From JAKALX01 sp964508715 (GTDB taxonomy: Bacteria > Chloroflexota > Dehalococcoidia > Tepidiformales > Tepidiformaceae): a DNA stretch of 64,000 bases. Within the stretch, counting starts at the first letter, position 1. The number at the start of each line of letters is the position of its first letter. The DNA is taken from positions 139,049 to 203,048 of the forward strand of contig CAZDUX010000004.1 in assembly GCA_964508715.1 (NCBI GenBank), read 5' to 3'. The notes beneath the pieces were generated by a model, which saw nothing but the letters and a program-made list of their open reading frames with translations, made no database searches and was not told the DNA's origin. Shown in pieces: positions 24,546-33,336 of this stretch. The translations under genes were made by a program, and so were the position numbers.

Positions 24546-27254
24546 TCAGGCGGTGGCCAGGTGCTGCGGTTCGTGCAGCAGCTGCCTCAGGACGAACTGC
24601 AGAATCCCGCCATGCCGGTAGTAATCCAGCTCCACAGGCGTGTCGATCCGGCAGGTCACCGTGAACGTCGTCTGCTTGCCTGCTGCATCGGTGGCCGTCA
24701 CCTTCAGCTGCTTTCCTGGCGCGAGGTCGCCGGCGATTCCACTGATCGAGAACGTCTCTTCGCCACTCAGCCCGAGCGATTCGCGGCTCTCGTTCGGCAG
24801 GTACTGGAGCGGTAGCACACCCATGCCAACGAGGTTCGAGCGATGGATCCGCTCGTAGCTCTCGGCGATTACTGCCCGCGCACCGAGCAGCGCCACACCC
24901 TTCGCCGCCCAGTCGCGCGATGACCCGGTGCCGTACTCTTTGCCCGCCAGGATGATGAGCGGCACGCCATCGGCCTTGTACTTCTCCGACGCCTCGAAGA
25001 TCGACATCTGGGTGCCATCCGGGAGGTGGCGGGTCAGTCCGCCCTCGGTGCCTGGCGCAAGCTGGTTGCGCAGCCGGATGTTCGCAAACGTCCCCCGGAT
25101 CATGACTTCGTGGTTCCCGCGCCGCGACCCGTAGGAGTTGAAGTCCTCGCGTTTCACCTCGAGGTCCTGGAGGTACTTCCCGGCCGGCCCGCTCGCGCTG
25201 ATGTTCCCCGCTGGCGAGATATGGTCCGTCGTCACCGAATCGCCCACCATCACCAGCACTCGCGCGCCGCTGATATCGGCGAGGGGGGCCGGGTCGTGCG
25301 GCATATTGTCGAAGTACGGGGGGTTCTTGACGTAGGTCGAATCCGGGTCCCACGAGTAGAGTTCGCCCGTCGGAACCGCGAGTTCGCGCCATGCCTCGGT
25401 GCCTTCGAACACCTGGCTGTACTCCTTGCGGAACATCTCCGATTTCACGTGCTTCCGCACCGCATCCTCGATCTCGGCCTGCGTCGGCCAGATGTCGCGC
25501 AGGAAGACCGGGCGCCCTTCCCGGTCTTCCCCGATGGGGTCGTTCTGGATGTCGGTATCCATGCTCCCGGCGATCGCATAGGCCACCACCAGGGGTGGCG
25601 ACGCCAGGTAGTTCGCACGCACCTCCGGGTTGATCCTGCCCTCGAAATTCCGGTTGCCCGAGAGCACCGAGACGGCAACGAGATCGCCATCGTGGATCGC
25701 GTTGGCGATTGGTTCACTGACGGGCCCGGAGTTGCCGATGCACGTGGTGCAACCGTAGCCGACGAGCTGGAAGCCCAGGGCATCGAGATACGGCTGGAGC
25801 CCCGCTTCCTCCAGGTATTCGGTCACGACCTTCGAGCCGGGCGCCAGGCTCGTCTTCACCCACGGCTTCGTCTGCAACCCTTTCTCGACGGCCTTTTTCG
25901 CGACGATTCCCGCTGCGAGCATGACCTCCGGGTTCGAGGTATTGGTGCAGCTCGTGATCGCAGCGATCACGACGGCGCCATGGTGCAGCTGGTACCCCTC
26001 GTCCCCGTGGATGATCGTCTGGGCCGCCTCCAGGTCGGCATCCGCGCCGGCCAGCCCTGGCAGGCTCGCCTCCCAGGTCGATTTCGCTTCCGAGAGCCTG
26101 ATCCGGTCCTGTGGCCGCCGCGGACCCGCGATCGCCGGTTCCACATCGCCGAGGTCCAACTCCAGCGTGTCGCTGAACATGGGGTCGGGGGTCGAATCGG
26201 TCCGGAAGATCCCCTGTTCTTTCGTATAAGCCTCAACGAGCTGAACCAGCTCCTCGGGCCGCCCGCTAAATCGCAGGTAGCGGAGCGTCTCGTCGTCCAC
26301 CGGGAAGAAGCCCATCGTGGCGCCATATTCCGGAGCCATGTTCGCGATCGTCGCTCGCGCCGCGAGTGTCAGGGTCGAAAGCCCCGGCCCGTAGAACTCG
26401 ACGAACTTCCCAACGACGCCCCTGGCCCGGAGCATCTGCGTCACGCGGAGCACGAGGTCCGTGCCCGTTGCCCCTTCCCGCAGTTTGCCGGTGAGCCGGA
26501 AGCCGACCACTTCCGGGATGAGCATCGAGACGGGCTGCCCGAGCATCGCCGCCTCGGCCTCGATGCCACCGACGCCCCACCCGAGGACGCCGAGGCCATT
26601 CACCATCGTCGTGTGCGAGTCCGTGCCGACGAGCGAATCCGGGTAGGCAGACATCTGCCCGGCCTCATCCTTGCGGAACACCACCGAAGCCAGGTACTCC
26701 AGGTTCACCTGGTGCACGATCCCGGTGCCGGGCGGCACTACCCGGAAGTTGTTGAATGCCTGCTGGCCCCAGCGCAGGAAGGTGTACCGCTCCTGGTTTC
26801 GCTCGAACTCGATCTCCACGTTCCGGACGAACGCTTCGGCCGACCCAAACGAATCCACCTGGACCGAATGGTCGATTACCAGGTCCACCGGCTGGAGCGG
26901 GTTGATGCGCTTCGGGTCGCCGCCCATCGTGCGGATCGCATCGCGCATCGAGGCGAGGTCCACCACGACTGGTACACCGGTGAAATCCTGCAACAGCACA
27001 CGCGCCGGGGTGAAGGCGATCTCCCGGTCGCTGCCTGCGTTCGGAGTCCAGCCTGCGAGGGCGCGAATATCGTCTGCGGTGACTGCCCGCCCGTCCTCGG
27101 TGCGGAGCAGGTTCTCGAGCAGGATCTTGAGCGAAAATGGCAGGCGGCTGACATTCCCGATGTTCGCCTCCGAGAGGGCTCCGAGCCGGAAGATCTCGTA
27201 ATCCGTGCTCCCTGAGCGCAATTGCCCCTGGCTGCCGAAGCTGTTTGGATGCAT
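24546..27254 (-). CDS. acnA: Aconitate hydratase A
   Basis: The 902-residue protein is a full-length AcnA/IRP1-type aconitase that converts citrate to isocitrate. Cys ligands of the [4Fe-4S] cluster are in 'ITSCTNTSNP' and 'GYGCTTCIGNSGP'; 'GTDSHTTMVNGLG' and 'GKEYGTGSSRDWAAKG' provide catalytic and substrate residues. The ATG at 27254 has an AGGA at good spacing. It is the first gene of an acnA-icd operon. No iron-responsive leader is apparent. Confidence 0.97.
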   Translation of the reverse strand: MHPNSFGSQGQLRSGSTDYEIFRLGALSEANIGNVSRLPFSLKILLENLLRTEDGRAVTADDIRALAGWTPNAGSDREIAFTPARVLLQDFTGVPVVVDLASMRDAIRTMGGDPKRINPLQPVDLVIDHSVQVDSFGSAEAFVRNVEIEFERNQERYTFLRWGQQAFNNFRVVPPGTGIVHQVNLEYLASVVFRKDEAGQMSAYPDSLVGTDSHTTMVNGLGVLGWGVGGIEAEAAMLGQPVSMLIPEVVGFRLTGKLREGATGTDLVLRVTQMLRARGVVGKFVEFYGPGLSTLTLAARATIANMAPEYGATMGFFPVDDETLRYLRFSGRPEELVQLVEAYTKEQGIFRTDSTPDPMFSDTLELDLGDVEPAIAGPRRPQDRIRLSEAKSTWEASLPGLAGADADLEAAQTIIHGDEGYQLHHGAVVIAAITSCTNTSNPEVMLAAGIVAKKAVEKGLQTKPWVKTSLAPGSKVVTEYLEEAGLQPYLDALGFQLVGYGCTTCIGNSGPVSEPIANAIHDGDLVAVSVLSGNRNFEGRINPEVRANYLASPPLVVAYAIAGSMDTDIQNDPIGEDREGRPVFLRDIWPTQAEIEDAVRKHVKSEMFRKEYSQVFEGTEAWRELAVPTGELYSWDPDSTYVKNPPYFDNMPHDPAPLADISGARVLVMVGDSVTTDHISPAGNISASGPAGKYLQDLEVKREDFNSYGSRRGNHEVMIRGTFANIRLRNQLAPGTEGGLTRHLPDGTQMSIFEASEKYKADGVPLIILAGKEYGTGSSRDWAAKGVALLGARAVIAESYERIHRSNLVGMGVLPLQYLPNESRESLGLSGEETFSISGIAGDLAPGKQLKVTATDAAGKQTTFTVTCRIDTPVELDYYRHGGILQFVLRQLLHEPQHLATA

Positions 27255-27636
27255 CTCATCGTCCTTTCCTGGTGAGCGCTGTGCCCAAAGCACAGGGTGG
27301 TGCGACATCGCCGGCAGAAAACCGGCGGCGGCCTAAGGAAACCGGCGCGTGCGGGGTGGGCTCGTTCCCATTTCCCAAGCCTCCTTCCACTGCGTGTGGG
27401 AGTACCTGGGCCCTTTCCCGGCGGCGTCGAACGACCCGGGATTTCGTCTCTACCAGGCTCCCGCGACTTCCCGCGTGTGGGGACCGTTGGGCCCGGGGCT
27501 GGCTCTTGGGTGGGACGAACATGGGGAGTATAGCACCCCCGGCCCGTTACCAGCGCTTCACTGCAGCTGCATCCAGCGTAAAGAACCCGTGCAGCGCGAT
27601 AGGAATCGGGAAAGCCCACCTCCTATCCTTGGATCC
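27255..27636. other. Divergent intergenic region, no gene seen
   Basis: The 382 bases between acnA (minus) and the histidine kinase (plus) must hold both promoters. A TATCCT box (27624-27629) sits 7 bases before the kinase start. No RNA gene, repeat or other reading frame is supported. Confidence 0.45.
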
Positions 27637-29139
27637 ATGGGCAATCCTCCCGCACCAAAAGGCCCGTCCCTCGAGGGCGCGCTCCTCTCCGAAGTCCTGC
27701 AACAGCTACCCGTGGGGGTCATCGTCGCGGAAGCACCTTCTGGCCGCCTGATGATGGCCAATAGCCAGGTTGGCCGGATCTGGCGCCGCCGCTTCGATGG
27801 TGTGGATGACCTCGCCAGTTGCGATGGCTGCCGTGGCTTCTCGCCCGACGGCCGGGAATACGAGGCCGCGCAATGGCCCCTTGCCCGCACCGTCGCGACC
27901 GGTGAGCCCGTCGAGGGCGAGCTCGTCCGCATCCTCCGCGGCGACGGCACGTTTGGCGAAGTACGTATCGACTCCTCGCCCGTCTGCGATGCCGGGGGCC
28001 GCGTCTCCGCCGCCGTTGCTGTCGTTGAAGATGTGACCGAGGAGCACGCGTTCAGGGCCGATAGCGCCCGCCTCGCCGCCATCGTGGAAGGCTCGCTCGA
28101 TTCGGTCATCACCGTCGATCATGGGTTCCGCATCCTCACCTGGAACAGCGGTTCGGAGCAGCTCTACGGCTACACCGCCTCCGAGGCCGTAGGGCAGCTC
28201 TACGAAATGGTCTTTCCGCATGGTGCGGTCACCGAGATGGAACAGCACGTTCGCGCATCATTCGAAGGCCACCGGTTTCCGCCGTTCGAATCGGTGCGCC
28301 GCATTCGTTCCGGCGCCATCATCCCTGTCTCGGTCACCCTGTCGCCGGTTCCCGGCCCTCACGGCGAAGTCATTGCGGTCTCTGCGGTCGCCCGTGATAT
28401 CTCCCAGCAGAAGCGTCTGGAGGAAGAACTCCGGCGCGCCAACGATGCCAAGGACGAGTTCCTCGGTTTCGTTTCCCACGAGATGCGCAACCCCCTCACG
28501 TCGGTCGTGGGGCTCGCCGAAGTGCTCCAGCGCCGGGCCGGGTCGATAACGCCCGAGCTACTGAGGGAGACAGTTGGCCAGCTCGTCGATGATGCCCATC
28601 GCCTCCAGTCGCTCATCGAGAATATGCTCGTTCTCGCACGCGTCGAACATACCGACGCTGAGACCGAGCCTGTCCTCCTGCAACGACTGATCTCCCGGGT
28701 CGCCAGGGAGTATGAGGCTGGCGGCCGGCCCATCGAAATGGGCATCCCTCCCGGCCTGCCGCCGGTCGAGGCGCACCCCACCTGGGCTGAGCAGATTATC
28801 GAGAACCTGGTCGCCAATGCTGTCAAGTACAGCGGGCCCGAGGGCCGTATCCGCATCGAGGCTGAGGCGTCTCCCCACGACGTGACGGTCCACGTCCTTG
28901 ATTCTGGCCCTGGTGTCGATGGCGAAGAGCTCGAAAAGGTCTTCCTCGCCTTCCAGCGCCTCGAACGCGACCGTTTTCGTGCCCAGGGATCGGGCCTCGG
29001 GCTCGCCGTTTGCCGCCGCCTCGTCGAGCTCATGAACGGTTCGATCTGGGCCGAGCCGCCCTCCGCTGGCTGGGGTGGACGATTCGCCTTCCGCCTCCCC
29101 CGAGTTGAATCTGATCCGGCCGAAGAAAAGGCGACCTGA
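27637..29139 (+). CDS. Soluble PAS-domain histidine kinase
   Basis: The 500-residue protein has no transmembrane helix, so it senses a cytoplasmic signal. Two PAS-like domains (about 20-135 and 145-265) are followed by a HisKA region with phospho-accepting His in 'VSHEMRNPLTS' and a HATPase domain with N-box 'IIENLVANAVKY', 'DSGPGV' and 'GSGLGLAV'. No response regulator is adjacent, so the partner is elsewhere. The start lacks a Shine-Dalgarno, and a TATCCT box 7 bases upstream suggests a leaderless mRNA. Confidence 0.9.
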   Translation: MGNPPAPKGPSLEGALLSEVLQQLPVGVIVAEAPSGRLMMANSQVGRIWRRRFDGVDDLASCDGCRGFSPDGREYEAAQWPLARTVATGEPVEGELVRILRGDGTFGEVRIDSSPVCDAGGRVSAAVAVVEDVTEEHAFRADSARLAAIVEGSLDSVITVDHGFRILTWNSGSEQLYGYTASEAVGQLYEMVFPHGAVTEMEQHVRASFEGHRFPPFESVRRIRSGAIIPVSVTLSPVPGPHGEVIAVSAVARDISQQKRLEEELRRANDAKDEFLGFVSHEMRNPLTSVVGLAEVLQRRAGSITPELLRETVGQLVDDAHRLQSLIENMLVLARVEHTDAETEPVLLQRLISRVAREYEAGGRPIEMGIPPGLPPVEAHPTWAEQIIENLVANAVKYSGPEGRIRIEAEASPHDVTVHVLDSGPGVDGEELEKVFLAFQRLERDRFRAQGSGLGLAVCRRLVELMNGSIWAEPPSAGWGGRFAFRLPRVESDPAEEKAT

Positions 29140-29289
29140 ATTCGGGGTTAGACTGATGACACGTGACGTTTACTGCTGCTATTCTTCCCACTGGTACCCG
29201 CGTTCCATCGGCCTCACGGAGAGGTCAGTACTTTCACAGGCGCCCGATGACCGTAGGTAATCAAGGAATTTTGTTTGGAGGACGTCGGG

Positions 29290-29811
29290 TTGCCTTTCAC
29301 CGACAAATCGCTCACCTGCATTGATTGCAGCCAGGAGTTCGTCTTTACCGCAGGTGAGCAGGAGTTCCATAACTCCAAGGGGTTCACGAATGAACCCCGG
29401 CGCTGTCCCAGCTGCCGCCGTGCCCGCAAGGGCATGGATCCCAATGCCGCCCCCCGGCCCGAGCGTCAGCTCTACTCCGTGACCTGCGCCTCGTGCGGGA
29501 AAGACGCCAGGGTCCCCTTCGAACCAACGGGTAACCGCCCGGTTTACTGCAGCGATTGCTTCAAGCCAGCCCCTCGTCCCTCCTATAGCGGCGGTGGCGG
29601 CGGCGGCTACAGCGGTGGTGGCGGAGGCGGTGGCTACAGCGGCGGCGGTAGCGGGTACGGCGGCGGCAGCAGCCGTGGTGGCCGCTCCGACTATGGCGGC
29701 GGCGGCTATAGCGATTTCGGTGGCGGCTTTGGCGGTGAATACGGTGGTGGCGGAGGCGGCGGCCGCCGTGGCGGTGGCCGCGACCGCGATCGCCGCGATA
29801 AGCGCTGGTAG
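29290..29811 (+). CDS. Zinc-ribbon protein with glycine/RGG-rich tail
   Basis: The 173-residue protein starts 'PFTDKSLTCIDCSQEFVF' and contains two zinc-ribbon modules: CIDC...CPSC and CASC...CSDC. The segment 'GEQEFHNSKGF' between the first two Cys pairs is a recognisable family motif in Chloroflexota and some other phyla. From about residue 100 it is a low-complexity tail of Gly, Tyr and Arg repeats ending GGRDRDRRDKRW, like eukaryotic RGG/RNA-binding tails. The TTG at 29290 has GGAGGA at 7 bases; the longer frame start at 29275 is inside that ribosome site. Likely nucleic-acid binding; precise role unknown. Confidence 0.83.
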   Translation: MPFTDKSLTCIDCSQEFVFTAGEQEFHNSKGFTNEPRRCPSCRRARKGMDPNAAPRPERQLYSVTCASCGKDARVPFEPTGNRPVYCSDCFKPAPRPSYSGGGGGGYSGGGGGGGYSGGGSGYGGGSSRGGRSDYGGGGYSDFGGGFGGEYGGGGGGGRRGGGRDRDRRDKRW

Positions 29812-29844
29812 CCCCTTCGGGCAGCCACAGCAACTGAACCATGA

Positions 29845-29870
29845 GCCGGGAGGAATCCTCCCGGCTTTCC
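29845..29870 (+). terminator. Terminator after the zinc-ribbon gene
   Basis: GCCGGGAG/CTCCCGGC forms an 8-bp stem (extendable) followed by TTTCC. It separates this gene from the tRNA. Confidence 0.75.
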
Positions 29871-29890
29871 TGTATCATCCAAAGCGGCGT

Positions 29891-29966
29891 GGGCTCGTAG
29901 CTCAGCGGTGAGAGCGGCCGGCTCATAACCGGTTGGTCGTCGGTTCGAATCCGGCCGAGCCCACCA
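29891..29966 (+). tRNA. tRNA with CAT anticodon (elongator Met or Ile2)
   Basis: The 76-base cloverleaf has acceptor GGGCTCG/CGAGCCC, D-arm GCTC...GAGC, an anticodon loop CTCATAA (anticodon CAT at 29924-29926), a T-arm with TTCGAAT and an encoded CCA end. The G1-C72 pair and the lack of three G-C pairs in the anticodon stem argue against initiator tRNA. Whether it reads AUG or, after lysidine modification, AUA cannot be decided by eye. Confidence 0.95.
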
Positions 29967-29970
29967 CCCG

Positions 29971-30043
29971 TTTCTGTCGACTTCCTCCCCCAACGCGCAA
30001 CAGGTCGTTTCCCCGCACGGAACTCGCCGCTTTCTGTCGACTT
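29971..30043 (+). repeat. 13-bp direct repeat just downstream of the tRNA
   Basis: TTTCTGTCGACTT occurs at 29971-29983 and again at 30031-30043, exactly 60 bases apart, between the tRNA and the HIRAN-like gene. It could be a trace of insertion beside the tRNA. Confidence 0.5.
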
Positions 30044-30130
30044 TGCTGATTTGGCTTGCGATCATCTGCCGGTATCCGCAGAATCGCCTCGATTCACGAG
30101 ATCTGAATCGTCACAGAGGAGGCCACGACA

Positions 30131-30781
30131 ATGGCCTGGTACGACGACAAGAAGCGAACATCGTATGTCGCTGAGTACAAGGATGCGAAGGCAGTCGACG
30201 ACGACGCAAAGAAAGCAGGTCCCAAAGGTTGGACGATTGTCTCAACCACTGGCGAAGACGGGAAAGTCCGTGTTGTTGGCACCCTCGCAAAGGGTGCACT
30301 CACGGGCGGAATCGGCCTCCTCGTGTTCGGTCGGAGCCGCAGGAAGGCAAAGGTGATCGTCAGTTGGCAGCGCGTCGTAGAGGTGCCTTCAGCGTCGGCA
30401 CCCTCAATGGTGCCCGCTCAACCTGCTCTCCAGGGGGTCCCCGTTGATGCACAGGGCTGGGCCATCGGTCCGGGTGGCGTGCCAATGAAGCCGGTTACCG
30501 TCGTAGGAGTCGGTGCCTACCAGAGCGCGCTTTCCCGCATCGTGGGAAGTAGTCAGTTGACGGTTGCGACTGCCGAACTCAGGCGGGAGCCCAACAACAA
30601 GTACAACGCTAAGGCTGTTCAGGTGCTAATCGCCCGCAACGTAGTTGGATATCTGCCAATGGAACTCGATACGTGGTCCCCTGCGCTCGAGAGCTTCCGC
30701 CAAACGTTCAGTTGTCCGGCCGAAGTCCGTGGCACCAAAGGGGCTCTCGGAGTCCGCATCTTCCTTCCAGATCTCGAATAG
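30131..30781 (+). CDS. HIRAN-like domain protein
   Basis: The 216-residue protein has an N-terminal part with a short hydrophobic stretch ('TLAKGALTGGIGLLVF') and a C-terminal part from about 120 ('VVGVGAYQSALSRIVG', 'VATAELRREPNNKYNAKAVQV', 'NVVGYLP') that looks like a HIRAN domain. HIRAN domains bind DNA or RNA ends, for example in HLTF-type helicases, and occur alone in bacterial proteins. Codon use is less GC-biased than in the neighbours, consistent with recent acquisition beside the tRNA. GAGGAGG gives a strong ribosome site. Function unknown. Confidence 0.65.
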   Translation: MAWYDDKKRTSYVAEYKDAKAVDDDAKKAGPKGWTIVSTTGEDGKVRVVGTLAKGALTGGIGLLVFGRSRRKAKVIVSWQRVVEVPSASAPSMVPAQPALQGVPVDAQGWAIGPGGVPMKPVTVVGVGAYQSALSRIVGSSQLTVATAELRREPNNKYNAKAVQVLIARNVVGYLPMELDTWSPALESFRQTFSCPAEVRGTKGALGVRIFLPDLE

Positions 30782-30846
30782 CGGAGTCCAGCCTCCCGGC
30801 CTATGCAACACCTTCCTCCCCCACCCCCCAACACGGAGACCCGCCC

Positions 30847-31581
30847 GTGCGTGACCCCGATGGCATCCACAATTTCCGCACCGTCGGCGCCTACTCCCTC
30901 GCTTCTGGCGGCCACTTTCGCGCCGGGATGATCTACCGTTCCGGCGCGCTCGAACGCATGAGCCCCGAGGACCGCGCATGGCTCGAAGGTGAGGTTGGCG
31001 TCCGTACCATCCTCGACCTTCGCCACCCCGATGAACTCGCTTTCTCCGCACAACGCCACGCCCTCGGCGATTACGTCCTCCCACTCTCGATCTTCCCCGA
31101 AGAGCAGGCAGAGGAAGACCTCATCGCGGAACTCAACGGCCTCTACGGCCCCGGCCCCAGCCCGCGCCGCTATCTGCATTACCTCGATGTCGGTGGCGAC
31201 CGGCTGGCCCGCGCCTTCTCCCTGTTTGCGGAAGAGCCGCGCTACCCCTTCCTTGTCCATTGCACCGCCGGAAAGGACCGCACCGGCGTCCTCGTCGGCA
31301 TGATCATGGATGTGGTCGGCTGCACACCGGGCGACATCGCCGCCGAGTACGCCCTCAGCGATGCCAGCATCGACCGCCTCATCGCCTACCTGCGCGCCAT
31401 GGGCCGCGATCTCCAGGGCAGCGACGATGAGATCCGCGCCCGGATGTCGACCCCTCCCGAGCGCATGGCTGGCTTCATCGATCTCGTTCGCGAAAAGCAC
31501 GGCGGCTCCGAGGCGTTCTTCCGCCGCCAGGGTGTGCCGGCCGGGACTATCGAGCGCGTCCGCTCACTACTCACCGCCTGA
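30847..31581 (+). CDS. Tyrosine-protein phosphatase (Y_phosphatase3/LipA-like)
   Basis: The 244-residue protein carries the P-loop 'HCTAGKDRTG' with catalytic Cys and Arg, preceded by 'ILDLRHPDE', which supplies the general acid region of this family. Such enzymes remove phosphate from phosphotyrosine or phosphoinositide-like substrates. Start GTG 30847 is preceded by GGAG at 8 bases. It is convergent with the HTTM gene, with only 4 bases between. Confidence 0.9.
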   Translation: MRDPDGIHNFRTVGAYSLASGGHFRAGMIYRSGALERMSPEDRAWLEGEVGVRTILDLRHPDELAFSAQRHALGDYVLPLSIFPEEQAEEDLIAELNGLYGPGPSPRRYLHYLDVGGDRLARAFSLFAEEPRYPFLVHCTAGKDRTGVLVGMIMDVVGCTPGDIAAEYALSDASIDRLIAYLRAMGRDLQGSDDEIRARMSTPPERMAGFIDLVREKHGGSEAFFRRQGVPAGTIERVRSLLTA

Positions 31582-31585
31582 CAGG

Positions 31586-32509
31586 CTACCCGCGCGGCGT
31601 TCCCGTCCCGGCCGTCAGCGGTGTATTCGCGTGCTTTTTCCTCCCCGGCCGCCAGCGCCCGGGTTGCAGCCTTGGCATCGCCGGGTCCGCCCAGGCGAAC
31701 AGAACCGCGATACCAAGGATCGAGAACGTCTCCACGTCCGCTGTGAACTGGATCATCACGTGGAAGACCACCGCCACGAAGACCGCGAACGGCCGCGTTC
31801 GCCGCCACCACAACCCGCTGGCGATGAACAACTCGGTCGCGATCACCAGCTTTGCCGCGAAGGTGTGAAACGACCGCTCGAGCACGAGGTCGGCGACCCA
31901 CCCCGGCAGCACCGATGCTCGCACCGCCGCTTCCTGCTCGATCAGCCGCCCCCACGTCACCGTCCCGTTGAACCAGTCGGGGTCCAGGAGTTTGCTCGTG
32001 CCCGATGCCGCGTAGACGGTGGCGCATTCAAACCGCAGGAGCCAGAGCGGCCAGCCGGGTGCCGGCCGGATAGCCTCGCCGAATCCCCTGCGTGCCCGCA
32101 GCCATGCATCGACCGAGAGCTCCCGGCCGCACGGTGCAATCGCCAGCACCGCGAGCACGATGACGAGGTACGCCCGATTGTTATGGAAGTGCGTCGTCGA
32201 AAGGAACAGGTTGTAGGCCACCACGCCGAATGTTAGTTTCGTCGTCACCCCCGAGAGTATCCCGGCCGACATCGCGAATGCGGCGGCGAACCCAATCACC
32301 AGCACTGCGCCATACGCGGCCCCCGGGAGCTCCGGATACCAGCTCGTGTAGGGGTGATAGAAGGAGTCCTGGTAGCTGTGCCCTTGCAGCGCGTCTCTCA
32401 TAATCGGGTACAGGTGCCACGCCGCGATCAGGCCAACGAGGATCCGCACCACCGCAAGCGATCGCATCCTCACCGGTGCACCCAGTAGCCGGTCGAGCTG
32501 CTCGATCAC
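31586..32509 (-). CDS. HTTM-domain multipass membrane protein
   Basis: The 307-residue protein has about five to seven hydrophobic segments and the conserved HTTM features 'STTHFHNNRAYLV', 'CATVYAASGTSKLLDPDWFNG' and 'ATELFIASGLW'. HTTM domains are named after vitamin K-dependent gamma-carboxylase; bacterial members are of unknown function. The start is GTG 32509, whose GTGA overlaps the stop of the upstream gene by 4 bases, so the two are translated together. Confidence 0.85.
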   Translation of the reverse strand: MIEQLDRLLGAPVRMRSLAVVRILVGLIAAWHLYPIMRDALQGHSYQDSFYHPYTSWYPELPGAAYGAVLVIGFAAAFAMSAGILSGVTTKLTFGVVAYNLFLSTTHFHNNRAYLVIVLAVLAIAPCGRELSVDAWLRARRGFGEAIRPAPGWPLWLLRFECATVYAASGTSKLLDPDWFNGTVTWGRLIEQEAAVRASVLPGWVADLVLERSFHTFAAKLVIATELFIASGLWWRRTRPFAVFVAVVFHVMIQFTADVETFSILGIAVLFAWADPAMPRLQPGRWRPGRKKHANTPLTAGTGTPRG

Positions 32510-32952
32510 CCCGCCTGGCGCTCCGGGCTCCGGATGATTCGTACGTGTGGTGCGCCCATGTTGAACCACGTCGTCACCGTCGCCTCGTAATACACCGTTG
32601 CCGTGTCTCTCGGTGTATTGGCTGCCACCCATGCGAGCGCTTCATAGAGGAATGCGAGCTGGTTGGCGATACCTGCATCTGCGTGCTTCTTCACCCACGG
32701 CGACCAGAGCCCGCGATCGCTCACCATCGCGTTCCAGTCGTAACCGGCCCATGGCTGTTCGATCGAAATCCTCTGTCCGTCCGCGGTCACCCGCACGATG
32801 TCGGCCTGCCACGAGCTCGCCTCGGGGAACATCTGGAAGCCAAACTCCTTGTGCGGTGCCCAGTACGCGCGGATCACGAAGAAGAGCTGCAGCACAATCA
32901 CCCCGAGGAAGATCGCGCGGCGTAGCCGAACCCGGGCCTGGCTGCTGACCAT
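32506..32952 (-). CDS. Membrane-anchored partner of the HTTM protein, unknown function
   Basis: The 148-residue protein has one N-terminal transmembrane segment ('AIFLGVIVLQLFFVIRAYW') and an external domain starting 'FGFQMFPEAS'. Proteins with this motif occur next to HTTM genes in high-GC bacteria, so it is probably part of the same membrane complex. It overlaps the HTTM start by 4 bases. No catalytic motif is visible. Confidence 0.65.
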   Translation of the reverse strand: MVSSQARVRLRRAIFLGVIVLQLFFVIRAYWAPHKEFGFQMFPEASSWQADIVRVTADGQRISIEQPWAGYDWNAMVSDRGLWSPWVKKHADAGIANQLAFLYEALAWVAANTPRDTATVYYEATVTTWFNMGAPHVRIIRSPERQAG

Positions 32953-33336
32953 CGGCCACCTCCGCCGTGTGTCCCGTTGAGTGGGGCATTATCGCACGCA
33001 GCCGGAGCAGTGCCGCGTGGTTAGCGGAGCCGCTGACGTCCCTCACCCCGTTCTCCAGCGTTCCATCATCACGCATGTCGTGGATGACACCGCCGCGGTG
33101 ATGACCACCCGGTTTATCGGGTCCGTGCACCCGGCGAGGATCGGTGTTGGCATGTCGCCGTGCCAACCACCCGGCGGTGTCCCGGCCACCCGGCCACGGG
33201 TATCTCGTCTACGCTCATCCCGGGCCGATCATGACATATCGCTCCGCGCCCATCGCCACGACAAGGCGAAGTGAAGCCCTCGCCCGCCCAGTCCGTAGCC
33301 CTCTCGTCACGTACGATCGAAGGCCCGGAGGTGTCC
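32953..33336. other. Intergenic region, no gene seen
   Basis: This 384-base spacer separates the divergent HTTM operon and the CoA-binding synthetase gene. Open frames are short and lack protein-like composition. It ends with GGAGG (33327-33331), the ribosome site of the next gene. Confidence 0.45.
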
